Assembly: GCA_905147135.1 (NCBI GenBank)
Contig: LR990067.1
Location: 2,232,001-2,296,000, forward strand
Length of the DNA stretch: 64,000 nucleotides
Direction of reading: 5' to 3'
Source: Blastobasis lacticolella
Lineage: Eukaryota; Arthropoda; Insecta; Lepidoptera; Blastobasidae
The translations under genes were made by a program, and so were the position numbers. Shown piece by piece: positions 13,001-28,000 of the stretch. A model generated the notes under the pieces. The model ran no database searches, was not told the origin of the DNA, and was given only the letters and a program-made list of their open reading frames with translations. The stretch's first letter is position 1, and the number at the start of each line of letters is the position of its first letter.

Positions 13001-16000
13001 ACGAGGGCCCGGGGTCCGCCTTTAACATGAAACTTGACCTTGACTCGTAAAGTTTTGTCGTCTATTTAAGTAAAATATTGCACATGAAGGTCTCTTGGTC
13101 CCTTCTGAGTTACAACTCATTTTTATAATGCGTGACGTGCGCAGGCGGTGAGAGGGACGCTTACGCGTACTGGCGATTACCTCGTCATCATTATTGCACC
13201 TAATCAGCCTTTTAAACCGCTACAGGACAAAGCAATATCGCTTACTTATAATGTGGAGTATCTCGATAATAAAAATACATGCATACATGACGTCACGCCG
13301 TTTCCCCGAAGGGGTAAGCTGAGGCCAGGCTACGTAGAACAGTCTTGACAAACGTCTCGCTTCTTCCACATTCCGACCTGACGACGACCTGAGTGGTTCA
13401 GTGGTTAACATGCCAGTCTCCACGCAAGAGGTCCCGGGTTTGATTCCCGGCCGGGCACAAATTTTAATAATGAATTTAAAAAAGTATATAAGCAGTATAT
13501 CAGTTAGCTAGCACCCATAGTACAAGCTATGCTTAGTTTGGGGCTAGATGGCGCTGTGTGAATTTGTCCATGATTATTTATTTATTTTATTCATCAACCT
13601 TTTAAGGTGCTCTTTACCCCTTCTTCTCATACCACAAAATGGCAAACGAGCTTTCGGCCTGATCGTAAGCATTTGCCGCAGCCTACGTGGTAATCTTTCA
13701 GGGGTTTTCCCACGCCATAACTCCTGCTCATTGCCTCCTTAATTCTATCGGACTCAACAACAAACGTACGCTTTAGGAAACCTGTGATAATAACCGCGAT
13801 AGATTAAAACATTATGTTCTCATTGTTTGTCATCCAGGAGCGAGCGCGATGCTCTCAGTGGGCGGCGGGTTCCGTGCGGCCCGCGCCGCCGGCGGCCCGC
13901 CGGTCATCAACTACCTGAAGGCGGGCGCCGTGCAGTACGCCGGGAAGCAGCCCCATCCACACCCCACGCCGCACCCGCCCAACCAGCCCAGGATCAAGGT
14001 AAGACCTCCCATAGGCTCGTCATTGCACAGCCAGACCAGCACCCCACAGCTTGTCTGGCATACCTCCCCATGGATCAAGGTAGGACCTTCCATAGCCTCG
14101 GTATTGCAAAGCGCTTTGGCAGTAGTCCGCCCGTCATCAACAACCTGAAGGCGGGCGCCGTGCAGTACGCTGGGAAGCAGCCCCATCCACACCTCACGCC
14201 GCACCCGCCCAACCAGCCCAGGATCAAGGTGAGAGCTTGGAGAGACTCGACACTGTATAGTCAGCACTCCCCCAGGAGCCTGGTAAAGATCGCAGGTGGC
14301 AGCTGGATGCGGAAAGCACAGGACCTTTGTAGAGATGGCTCAGGCGCAAAACGCCCACTTCGCAAAATGTCGCTTTCTCACAATGCCTCTCGCATCACTT
14401 TCGCAAAATGTCTCTTGAGATCTCTGGGGGAGGCCTATGCCCAGCAGTGGACTTCGTTCGGCTGATACGGAGACGATGATGGACTACTTCAGTGGGATGT
14501 CGACCCAGAAACCATACCAAAATCTTGAAACTTAATCTTCTTGATTCTGTGTTTTATTTATTACTTACCAGGTAGAAATATTGCCGCCGTCTCATTTGGT
14601 GGAAAGCGACAATGCCCTAAGACGATGCCCCGTCTAAAAACGTCTAAACAATTCCACAACAATATCTAACGCTCTCACTTCTCCCCCACAGTTCCAACAC
14701 CAACAACAACCCCTGCCGACGCTGCCGACCCCACTGGAGAGGCAGTCGCCGGCCCCGGCCCCTCTCCCTCTCCCTCTCTCTGGCCCGCCCGGGCCCCCGG
14801 GCCAGCCAGGGCCCCCGGGGCAGCCCGGGCCGCCCGGGGCCGCCGGGGCACCAGGGCAACAGCCCCAGGGGCAATTCCAACGACTGAAGGTGGAAGACGC
14901 CCTGTCGTACCTCGATCAAGTCAAGTTCAAGTTCAACGCGCAGCCGCAGGTGTACAATGACTTTCTGGACATCATGAAGGAGTTCAAGAGTCAGACGTGA
15001 GTGTTTTGATTAAGTTGTTTTTTGTGCTACGCAGTGGTAAAACGGGCAGACTGTCCGCCTGATGGTAAGCGGTGGCTGTCGCCCATAACATCTACGATTC
15101 GTGCGTTTAGGTTGCAGGCAACAAAAATGCAGAACAGCAGATGCGTTGTCCGCTGTAAAGGCCATACAAATTAAATTTCTAAACCCTGACAAGAAAACGA
15201 AGGGTGTTATAAGTACAGTGTTTCCGAACGGATGGACCGATTTCGATGCGGTTTTCTTTGAAAGGTAGTTCAATCGCTATGGTTTTTAGCTATGTTTCAG
15301 TCGGAGGTAGGGAGTCGGGCTGTTTCATTTTTATTATCGTTTAGGATATTACTAGCTTTCCGGTCGCGTCGACTATTGAGCCGATATCATGCTAGATTGT
15401 AGAGGAGGGGAATAAAAACTACACTGTCCATCATCTAAATTGTGTGCTAAATTATTTCCATATCGATTTCATCAAAATCGGTGCAGTGGTTTAGCGTTGA
15501 AAGCGTAACAGACAAGCAGAGTCACGTTCGTAGTTACATTCATAATATTAGGCAGATCGAGTAATTACAGTAGAGCGACTACCATCTGCCCTCCGTGACT
15601 CCGTACCAGGGGAACTTGAATTACACATTTAGTCGCCTGAATGTGCAGGTTTAATCACGATGTTTTCCCTCATCGTAAGAGTTCGGTTAGCATTCAACTA
15701 ATGTACATAATAGTCATTGGTACATGGCCGCAGTGGGCTTCGTACCCGGAACCTCTCGCTTACCAGTCGGATACGTTTACCACTCGGCCACCAGCGCAGT
15801 TGTTTTAATTTCATGTTTTTAAATGATGACAACAATTACCGTTTGACCTCACTATGAAAAGTGTAATGGCTGCTTTTTTCACTGACTCCACCTTCGTACT
15901 TCCCCAGTACAATATACTCCATGAGAAATCCACTAAACAGGCGTCTCTTCCACAGCATCGACACGCCGGGCGTCATCACGAGGGTATCCAATCTCTTCAA

Positions 16001-19000
16001 GGGGAACCCGGAGCTGATTGTGGGATTCAACACCTTCCTGCCGCCAGGATACAAGATTGAAGTGCAGAGTAATGGACAGGTATGTGTCGTATGTGCCGTG
16101 TGGTGTCCGGCAGAGTAGAATAGCACCAACCCCTTACACTCATGGGTGTCGTACAAGGCGACTAATGTTTTCGAGGCAAAAGATCAAGAGTCTCCGTAGT
16201 CTGGAAAATGGGCAGCAGCATTTTCCATTGTATTATTTAAACACTGCGATCTCCAACCCGCCTGCCAAGCGTGGAGATTATGGCAATAACCTCCCGTTTC
16301 GTGGGAGAGGCCCTAAGTCCTGCAGTGGACTGTTACGGGCTGTGATGATGATGATGTGTCGTGAGTGGGTTCTAAATTAGTTATGGATTTATGTACGTGG
16401 GCCAGTGTCAATGGGTTGTTCTGAGCTATGATCAGATTTTAATTAAGCAAGAAGGAAACCGTTCAGAATCGACATGAGTTGCGTTTTTTGGTGTCGGGGG
16501 CCAAGGTCCTCTTTGGGTCGCTGAGCCAGCGCAGCAAATAATTTAAAGAATTAAAAGTATTCTCGATATTGTGATTGTCTTTGATATAATAGTTAAAAAT
16601 TAATATAATTAAAAATAAATATCTTGGACATTACACATAGGCCATCTAGCCCCAAAGTAAACATAGCTTGCGTTGTGGGTACTATACAACTGATCAACTA
16701 CTTATATACTTTTAAATACTTATTATACATATAACAACCAGACCCGTAACAGAAATTAAAATTATCCTTACCCGGGACTTCTGCGTGGCAGACGGTCTTA
16801 CTACTAACGATGTTAACCACTGTCGTCTTACTACTAACGCTAGGATGATGGTGATAAATATACTAATTCCAACCTCTGCCCCAGGTCTCAGTCTCGATGC
16901 CATCACCCACCGGGCTGGGAGGCAACCAAGGCGCTGCCGGAGGATTGGTGCTGGGAGTCCACCACCCACCGCCACAGCCACTAGTACACATCCTGCCTGT
17001 GCCACCGTGAGTAACATTAGATATTTAGGTATACCCACCAGCGTGGGTAGGCCACCCAGAAGGTGGACCGATGGCCGTATTAATTCATTCATATCAACCT
17101 ACCCAAAACCAGTATTAGATGAGGTAGCGTCTATTGTATTAACGTAGCGACTACATTGCATATTAGGCGACGCCTAAGCTGATTTTACAGATATTCTTAA
17201 AAAGAAAAAGCACCAACACAAACTTCAATTAAGTGAAAACTAAACATGCTAAGGCATATATTTTGCGAAGCCTAAATGCTTAGGCATATCTTAAGGTGCC
17301 AACTTAAGCGTCGCCCAAGTTTGCAAGCGGGCATTACATACAGATATACCAGCGTGGGTAGGTCTCCCACAAGATGGGCCGACGACCTGGTAAAGATCGC
17401 AGGTACCAGCTGGATGCGGAAGGCACAGGATAAGCGTTTGTGGAGATCTCTGCCGGCTTGAGTTGATAGCAATTGTTAGATCTATTACCTATTTTGTTGT
17501 GTTTTACAGCTGTTACAGAAGAAAACTTTTTTCTCTGTTTTTTAATCCTTAAATAAACCATATTTATTTATTTAAAATTCATGCCCATTACAATACAATG
17601 ACGAGCTTAAACGTCGTAACACTTTCTACTAGCATTCATAATATAATACGGAAGGCATTTAAAATGGTAATGCGGGCAATATCCAAACTGTCATAAAAAC
17701 TATTTCCACGCGGACGAAGTAGCTGGCAAAAGTTATTTTATATAAATGGAGAATTTTTTTGCATTTCATAGTACTTGCCTGTCCGACAGGCAGATAGATA
17801 GATAGACAGATACACTCTTTATTGCACACAAGATTACAAAAAAGAGAAAATTTGATAATTTGCAGATAATTTTCATCTGAGAATAATTGATAAGTGTTAA
17901 GAATTCCAAAATCCCAGCTGTAATATAATAAAAATCTCTGTATAGTAACTTATGCCAAGTCATAGAACCTCATTCATAAAAGTCATAACAAACATAACAA
18001 ACAATTAAAAAGGAAGTGGGGCAGATTATTTTCGCCATGATTAATAATTTAGACAAACTAAAAGTACAAGTTTACGTAAATAACTGAATGTTTACAAGGA
18101 CTGACAAGGAGAGATTATCACCAGATTATTGCCATATCCACACTTTATAATTTTTACTACTGTCAGTCAAAACGGACTTATCGTGGTCCCGTTATAACAC
18201 GTATGGGCGCTTGTCGCCGACATGTCGGCATGGACATGTGATGTAGGAACATGTCGCGACAAGATTCTATCCACATAAAGACCGTGCTGTGCCGGCTGTG
18301 TCGATAGGGCGATGGCTTTTGTGTGTACTAGAACCCATAACATACTGCATATTCCTTTTTTTTATACCACTAAGATGGCAAACAAGCTTACGGCCCGCCT
18401 GATGGTAAGCAGTCACCGCAGCCTATGGACGTTTGCAATACCAAGGGCATTACCCACGCCCAGTTTATTTTAGTAGTAGCTATATTCGCGAAAAGAATGC
18501 TTGGTTCGCCGACAAATGCTCGCAAATATTCGACCTCATCGTCGCTTTCCATGAGGTGAGGTCAAATGCAAGGATATTGGACGCTTTTACAATTTGTATC
18601 GTGACGATATTATCGTCGACGTCCTCGATATAATAAATCAATAAATATGCTTAGACAAATTCACACAGCGCCATCTAGCCCCAAAGTAAGCAAAGCTTGT
18701 GTTATGGGTGCCAGAAAACTGATATGCTACTCATATATTTTTTAAATACATACTTATTACACATACTACACCCAGACCCGTAACAGAAATTAAAATTCAT
18801 CATTTAAATTTCTGCTTGGCCGGGAATTGAACCCCGGGACCTATGCGTGGCGACCGGCACCTGAATGAGAAGTCTACATTAATCAATATTGTCGTCTAGA
18901 CACTTTCTTATTTTACCGATTATTTGACTTATCCCTTTCAATTCGTGTCCCTTTCATGCCACCTCTCTCCTATATCGTAGACGTTCACGATAATATCATC

Positions 19001-22000
19001 AAGTTACAAATTACAAAAGCGCCAATTGACAATAAAAATAGACAAAAAGAAAACAACCAGTTCGATATACACCTTTCTAAATCACTGTACAAGTACAAAG
19101 ACTTGTCAATTGAATGGAGACAGCTGTGCTTGGCCAGTGAAGCTGATTCATACAGCCTTGTCACTGAAATGGGTAGTTTTCTTTTTCGTTTGTACCGTAT
19201 TTTTTTTCTTACACCTTTTTGGGGTTGCATTCCGTAACTTGCTACGGGCTGCAGGTAAATTTGGACTACATCGTGCACCTTTCCTGTCTTGTTTTTATTG
19301 TAAGCGTAGCCTTTATCGGATAGTTATTTTGTTTTGTTAGTTATTCCATGGAACAATAATACGGAAAAAGAAATTTTGCATGTTTTCTTGGAGTATTGGG
19401 GCATTTCACAGTATTAGTGCTTTTCACAGCTTTTGTTAGGCGCTAACGTCCGGACAGAATGCTTCACTAGTTTACAATAGTATTTATTTTTATTTTTGTG
19501 GTTTTTCAAACACATTTAAAGCCACAAACATCCTGTTACATTGAGTTTGCTTCTAGATAAACAATGTTTGGGTATATTTTTATGAATATTAACATTCTAA
19601 CTCCTTTAGTATTTTTAACACCTGTAAAAAATTGAATGTTTGAAGTCTTCAAAGGCCTTCATTACATTAGAAAACATACAATTTATATTAAATTACCCAC
19701 AATCCTAGTATATGTTTTGGATAGCTTTAGAAATCCTACCCTCCATTATTATTTCAAATGCAAAAAGTTTACGTCAAAGTCCGCCACGACAATAGTCAGT
19801 TAGTGTTATTTATTTATTTAACAATAATATTTTAATATACATTCCAAGTGTTCAATAAATTTTACTTTTACGAAATATTTTGATCAATTGACACAAGAAA
19901 ACGAAGTTTATTTCTAAATGATTATTTCTTGTGTGGAATTCAACATATTGACAAGTGAATGTGTAATCCTGATTTAACAAAACTGTTGGACGACTAATGC
20001 GTTGTTATTATCAATGGTGAGTGTTTCTCTTTTAACATCTGTCGAAAAAGGGGGTGTAGTTTGACGTGTGTATTTGTGGCTCTGTGTATCTGTCTGTGGC
20101 GTCGTAGCTCCCGAACGATTGCACCGATTCGGATGCGGTTTTCTGTATTCGAAAGCCAGTTTGATTGAGATAGATCTTGGATTTGTTTCATTAAAATTGG
20201 TTCAGTAGTTTAAAAAGTATTTGAGTATATGTAAACTTGGTCGGGTGTTATTAACCCTCGGCTTGAAAAGAGGGGGTTATATGTTTGACGTATTTATCTG
20301 TGGCTTTGTGTATCTGTGTGTCTGTCGCATCGTAGCTCCTGAAAAGATGGACCGATTTCGACGCGGTTTTCTTTATTTCAAAGACAGTTTAGACTCATTA
20401 ATATCGGTTCAGTAGTGAAGAAAACATTGAAGAATATTTACACTTGGCTATCTGACGTTTTTCCGTCCGTTAGATTATTTAAAGACTGATTCTGTCACTC
20501 GTAGTTACGCGTGTTTATTGGGTGGCCGTGTGGTGTCCGGCAGAGTAGAATAGCACCAACCCCTTACACTCATGGGTGTCGTACAAGGCGACTAATGTTT
20601 TCGAGGCAAAAGATCAAGAGTCTCCGTAGTCTGGAAAATGGGCAGCAGCATTTTCCATTGTTATATTTAAACACTGCAATCTCCAACCCGCCTGCCAAGC
20701 GTGGAGATTATGGCAATAACCTCCCCTTTCGTAGGAGAGGCCTAAGTCCTGCAGTGGACTGTTACGGGCTGTGATGATGATGATGATTGGGTGGAAATGG
20801 GCATGTACTGTTCCTGAACCAATTAGTGTTAAAATGCTAAATTGTCATAAATGACTTGTACTACTGAAACGACGAGGTTCGGGCGCACTCTCCCAAGTAA
20901 ATTATATAAAAAACCAAATGACACACTATATCTTTTGAATTAAATTTGTAACCCATTGATAAAATACCTTTTTACTAGATTTTTTGTATTGTCGTGGCGT
21001 CTTTAATGTAATAAATCTTTCCATTATATTCTTTCCTAATATAAAAAACCTCATGAAGATCTGCCCATAAGGTCAATAAAGTCAGGGTGGACAACGTTGA
21101 TAATAAAATTGTCGTTGCTTTTTGAGACACATCACAGCCCATAACAGTCCACTGCAGTACTTAAGGCCTCTCCTATGAAAGGGAAGGTTATTGCTATAAT
21201 CTCCACGCTTGGCAGGCGGGTTGGAGAGTTGTAAATATAACAATGGAAAACGCTGCTACCCATTTTCCAGCCTACGGAGGCTCTAGACATTATGTCTCAG
21301 AAACATTAGTCGCCTTGTACGACACCCACAAGTGTAAGGGGTTAGTGCTATTCTACTGCCGGACACCACACGGCCAAGAGACATATTAAGAATAAAAAAA
21401 AAGATACGAATCTTGGCGTTAATCTCCCGGTTGTGCCCTCCCGTACGAGGGCCCGGGGTCCGCGACTCCGTGACTCTGCTACCAGGGGAACCTAACCAGA
21501 TTGGATCATGGTTACACATCCAGTCGCCTGAATGTGCAGGTTTCATCACGATGGTTTCCCTCACCGTAAGCGCATGGGTTAGTTTTCAACTAATGTACGT
21601 CATCATAAAGAGTCCAATCATGGCATAAGACAGTACCTAGACACTTACACAAATTTTTATATCACTCTTGCTACTGTTAATAACCACATTGAAATTCGTT
21701 ACGTAGTTTAAAAGATCTAAGCGTACATACATAGATACATAGGGACAGACGGCGGGAAGAGATTTTGTTTAATATTATAGATATAAAAGATTACTTCACT
21801 ACTTACTACACAATTTGTTACTCGGGGTCGCTCTATGTGTAGATCTTACTAAAAGTACGCAACATAAATATCCTTAGCACCTAACCAAACAGACAGCGAA
21901 ATTAGGTCCCTCCAGATAACGTATTCCGATCCCCACTTACGGAGCACCGGTACAGCTGATCGGTGGCGAGGTCGTCGACCCCTACATAGATAAGCCGCGC

Positions 22001-25000
22001 AATCGGGTCGCCCGTGGTGTTTCTAATACGTATTAATAACCACAGTCTGTCGCGACAGTTCAGTAGGCGTCTTTCCGTTGTCGTGAGCAGACGTGTAGTA
22101 TAGTTTACGGCATATCTGTCTGTATTTTTTAATTTTTTTATGCCACTAAGGTGGCAAAGGAGCTCACGGCCTGCCTGATGCGTGTATGTGTCCTAGTACA
22201 GTTTTGAAGAGACATGAGACACTTAAAGGCTTTTGAAGCTGTCGAATGTTGGATGGGAGTTGGATTTTGTTGCACATAAAATCGACACGAGGGCGTTAAA
22301 ATGAGTAGGTAAGAATGGTTACAGATGAAGGGTGACGTATATTAGATAGAATTAACAAACATAACAATTAACATGTGACTGTACGCTGACTATCAAAGGG
22401 TATTTGGTTGGTTAGAATAATGTTACTAAATGTTCATCATCATTTCAGCCCGTAACAGTCCACTGCAGGACTTAGGGCCTCTCCCACGAAAGGGGAGGTT
22501 ATTGCCATAATCTCCACGCTTGGCAGGCGGGTTGGGGGTCGCAGTGTTTAAATATAACAATGGAAAATGCTGCTGCCCAATTTTCAGACTACGGAGACTC
22601 TTAATATTTTGCCTCGAAAACATTTGTCGTTATTTAACAGTTATTATTACAACATCTTTCTGTAACCTATGGAATGCAAGAAATATATTGAGTATTGAGA
22701 ATAGAGCCACATAGCTTTTGCCTGCGGCTTCGTCTGCGTTAAACTTGGTTATAAGGTCCCAGACCCCTTCTCGAGGGAACTACATTGAATTTCAAAATAA
22801 AATATAGTCTGAGCTATAAACTACATTACTACCAAATTTTATCTAAATCCGTTTAGTAGTTTTTGCGTGAAGGAGTAACAAACATCCTAAGTTTCGCATT
22901 TATAAACTAGCTTTTGCCCGCTATTTCGTCCACGTAAAATTCAGTTATAACGTTCCAGACCTGATCCCGCGGGAACCACACGGTGCGGAAACGCATGGCG
23001 CGTATTTCTAATGGCCTAGTTGCCAGAGCTTTAAAAAAAAAAAGCTTCGGACCGTCTGTCACTGTCACAATGACAATTGACTTTCCCGCCCGGATCCACG
23101 TTGCCGTGCCGCGTGCTTCACGTGTAAACAAAACAAGAGCAATATAACAAATACACGAAACAAAACATTCTCAGTGTAAATTAATGACACAGTAATAGTG
23201 ATATTCAAGTTGCCCTGCTTATATCATGACGTAAGTGTTTCTAATCAACAATTTATCGATTTCATTTTTTATTGTAACAACCTCAACAAAATGACCAGTA
23301 CATTTATGGTGATTTAGTTATCACAACAAAATTGTATGCATCAGTTAGCTTAATGCTGTCTGGTTAAACTTACAAAGTTTCATTGTAATCAAATTTGCTA
23401 TTTCCAAGAAATTATGCTTGTATGAAAATTACAGTTTTCCTCATTTTCGCCATACAAAAAGCCAGTTTCATAGTAAGGACCTAATTTAATGAAGATCAAC
23501 AATATAGGTTGTCATCAATAATATGTCCTTTTTGTTTGTTATATTAATTTTCATATACTTAATATAATTAATTTTCTACACTTTTTAACATAACACAATA
23601 TAGGTAAATAATTTAATAAACTATATCCTAGAATACAAAAGTTATAAGAAAATTAGTGTGCTGCAGCTGCTAGATTGGATTGCAACTGGGTGATAACCTT
23701 TCTCCTCTTGGTAAATAACTGTTTTTCAGTTAACAGCTAACGTATGGTCTAATTTGGTCCAACATTGTAATATTAATGCGTTTTTAATTGTTATGATTTA
23801 GTTTAGTAAATCTACTAATTCTACTATTAGTTTTAGTACACAGATTTTTTTTCCATCAAATTGCAATATAGGCTTGACAGAATTTTTTTCCACTGCTTAT
23901 TATAGGCCTCCCCAGCGATCTCCACAAATGCCGGTCTTGTGCCATCCACACCCTGGTACCTGCAATCTTTACCAGGTCATTGATCCACCTCTGCGTCACC
24001 ATTCTTCAGTAATCCCCAAACATGATGATAAAAATTACCGTTTGACATCTTTGATATTAACCCTCGGCTGCTCATTTGAGTTCTGATTATCCTGTCTTTT
24101 ACCATACTATGCTTTTTATCTTTTCAACAGTAGTAACACCATACTTACTTCCACAGGTCCGTACCCAGTGCTATCGTCCACAACCTGTCAGTGAGCACAG
24201 CACCGGCGAACACTTTGCATCATATCTCACAAGCCCATCAGCAGATCGAGGCAGCCTCCATTCATCATCAACCAGGTATGTTATTATTGGCTAGTGATCA
24301 TTTTTTTATATAAGTGGTTAAAACATTGTCAAATTTACCACTATTTTATATTATATTGGTTCGAGGTTAGGAGATGAATTTTGTCAATTTGTATAATATT
24401 GTCAACTACGAAAGGGATACTTAATAGTTTATTTTATCGTAAAAATATAACCGACGTACTTTCTTTCACTTCAATAATATTGATTAGAAGATGAATTTTG
24501 ACAATCTGTAAATAATTATCAATTATGAAGTGTTTAATACGTTTCTTTTATCTTAAAAAACTTAAAATTACTACTGTTCTATTCTTATCAACGAAGTTGA
24601 GACTTCGTTATTCGGTGGCCCTTTTGCCTATCCTCTACAGATAAATAAAAAAAAAATCTTGACCACCACCGCCACAAACACAAATGATGAAACAAATTAC
24701 CGTTTGACAATAAATGATACTATCAATTGGCTGCATTATTTGCACTGATCCTTCCCCCTTACACCCTACCACCCTCTATTTCCTTACCCCATTGTAATAA
24801 GGGTCATTTTTCCAGGTACAGGCGCCGGGCCGCACCCGCCCGCCGCCCCCTCCGGCCAACCGGTCGAGTTCAACCACGCTATAGAATATGTTAACAAGAT
24901 CAAGGTGAGTTTGGGTCTTTTGTATCTTCAAGGTGATTTGGCAGATCAGAAAATTACATTGGAGCGATTGCCATCTGACCTCTGTTACCAGGGAACCTGA

Positions 25001-28000
25001 CCAGATTGGATCATGGTTATACAGTTTGCTTATATCAGACACTTTTATTTATTAGAAACACACATTTTTAAAGAATACTAGCAGCCGCCCCGGCTTCGCA
25101 CGGGTACCGCTACGGGTACACGGGTATATAGCCTATGTCACCCGGGGATAGTGTAGCTTCCCAACGGTGAAAGAATTTTTGAAATTGGTCCAGTAGTTTC
25201 GAAGCCTATTCAATACAAACAAACAAACTAAAAATCAAACCTTTCCTCTTATAATATTAGTATAGATAATAAATTAAGACCTACAGTTCTAGATTGATAC
25301 TAAAATACAAACCAAACGATCTCCATTACTTATACATAAAATATAAAAATAAAAATAAACTGCAACAATTAGATGTGTATCAACAATTCTTTAACATACT
25401 TTTTAAACTTTGATAAAGCACCCAATAACATATCCACGTCAAGAAGATGCTCATTGTGATATTTGCACTACACGCACGACGAACAAAAGCGTTTTACACG
25501 TTATACTTTCTGGCAGATTTCTTTTACAGTTTTATAATAGTAATAGTGCAATAAATGATCTAACCACCATCTTCTCTCCACAGTCCCGGTTCTCCCGGCA
25601 GCCGGACAAGTACAAGCGGTTCCTGGAGATCCTGCACGCCTACCAGCGCGGCCACCGCGACGTCAAGGAGCCCAGCGCCAAGCAGCAGACCGAGCAGGAG
25701 GTGTACTCGCAGGTGGGTTGTCATTATCACTATCATCATCACGGATCGCGTGCGAGACCGGAGGCCGCTTCCGTACTGGTCCACGTGGTAAGATGAATCC
25801 TGGCTTATGATGGTCCGCTTTCCAGCTCTCCACTTTGCCCGATTTTCGGCAACGTCACGTCTTAGGCCGTTTGCACTCGACTCAGCGATGACAATATTTA
25901 TATTTTCATCGCTTTTGTTATTGTTATTTATGTAGTTATACGCAATAAAGAGTTTACATAGATACATACAATCCATCGCTTTTTAGGCGTTCCGCGATGT
26001 CTTTTTCTTGATATCAGCCTGTTTAGGCGGTTACCCACCCTGTGTTCTAAATATGATCTAAAATTACAAGATTTAAGGGGAAAAATATGGGTTTATCATG
26101 AAATTTGTTTACTACACTTGAAAAAAAGTTGAGATGTCTAAATAGACGCCTATTTCTGTAGCACATCTGCTGTTTATCTACCGTTTGCCATAGCCTTCAA
26201 TTGACTGTATCCTATTATGGTCAGGTGGCGTAATTATTCGAGAACTATCACGCAGGCTGTCTATAATTAAAAATAGGCTCCAATCACCGACTATCGTATT
26301 ATAGTCAGGTGGCGAAACTGTTCGAGTACTATCACGTATTACCAGGTGTTTGCCATTAAAAAAAATATCCCCTCAACTAACCATACCATATCATATCAGG
26401 TGGCGAAGCTGTTCGAGAACCAGGAGGACCTGTTGGCGGAGTTCGGGCAGTTCCTGCCGGACGCGAAGACTGTTGCCAAGCCGCCGCCGCACCCGCCCCG
26501 GGCTAGGAGTCCCCCACACCATCCACATCCGGTTGTTGGGATTCCGCCACAGGTGAGTTTCAATATAAATGAAAATAAACACTATCACATAAAAGGGGGT
26601 ATTAAAACATGGGTCTGTTTATCATGACACGAGTGTTTTAATACCTAATTATGTGAAGTTGCATACACCACTTTATCTACACTCATATTTTTATGTTAAA
26701 ATTTCGTACCTATAATTTTCTCAACAGTAGCAACGAATCAGTTCTTTTGTACCTACATCGAAATAAATTATTTTTAATTTAATTGAATAGTCCACTGAAG
26801 GAGTAAGGGCCTCCCTTTTTAGACTCCCTTTTTCCCCTTTTGGATTATTATTTGGTCCTTTCCACGTAAGTAGGGCGTATAAGCCAGCCCAGCTCCCTCC
26901 AAAAGTCTAGTCTCTTTAGTCGCTCGCAGAACATGTATCCTAATATTGATTTGTATTGCAGCGTCCGGAGGGCGAATGCGAGCGCTACAGCGCGCCTTCG
27001 CCACCGCACCATGCGCCGCCCACGCACCATCAGGTAATACATACATACATTCATACATACACACACGTTTCATCATATCAGCCAGAAGACGCCCATTGCT
27101 GGGCATAGGCCTCTCCCCCAGAGATTACACACCCATATAGATAAACCTTAAAAATAATTTGTTTTCATCTTTGACATTTTGTATTGACAATGTTTATTTA
27201 TTTTATTTATGACATGTGAAATTTTAAATATTACTTAGCTTATGTGAGTAGGATTACATTAATATTTATACATTTATCTTGTTTGTTATTTATTTATGTT
27301 GTTATTGACCACATCATTGTTAATTGACTTACAATTAATGTAATATTATGTACATGAAATTTTCAATGATAGATAAATAAGCTAAACTTAACACATACTT
27401 ATACTCATACATAGATTAAATTAGATAATTTATTTATCAATGAAATTTACATCATATTAAGCGCATGTCATAATATAAGCAAGTCACAAAGGCATCGTCG
27501 AAGAGTATTAAAATTAAATCATACAAAACATCGCAACAAAATTAAATAATAGTAAAATGTCAAATGAATACAAATTAATTTAATAATGTCACAGTTTACA
27601 CAATATTGCAATAAATAGTATTACTGTCACACACTTAAGACATACACAATTTTTGTTGCCCTGCTTCCCAAACTAGGAATCGGTGAAATCTGCCATGGCG
27701 CCACATCATATTTTAGATTATGATAAATAAATAAATAATAAATAATCGTGGACAAATTCACACAGCGCCATCTAGCCCCAAAGTAAGCAAAGCTTGTGTT
27801 ATGGGTGCTAGATAACTGATAATCTACTTATATACTTTTTTTAAATACATACTTATTATACATAGTACACCTAGACCCGTAACAGAAATTAAAATTCATC
27901 ATTTCAATTTCTGCCCGGCCGGGAATCGAACTCGGGACCTCTTTGCGTGGCAGACCGGCATGTTGACCACTGAACCACTCAGGTCGTCATGTGGTCGTCA

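Larger units (their letters stand above)
17007..24156 (+). other. Sin3A intron 6 (7.2 kb), repeat-filled
   Basis: No supported gene. It holds family C, D, E, F and G repeats and SINEs (listed separately). The stretch 18900-20000 is mostly unique AT-rich sequence in which I see nothing. Confidence 0.7.

Noticed and set aside
13827..14465. 212-codon frame across exon 3 and its copy as one exon
   Set aside because: It reads through a strong donor at 13999 in a frame that is not the Sin3A frame; the length comes from GC richness and the duplication.
25560..25976. 138-codon minus-strand frame
   Set aside because: It is the antisense of Sin3A exon 9 and adjoining intron.
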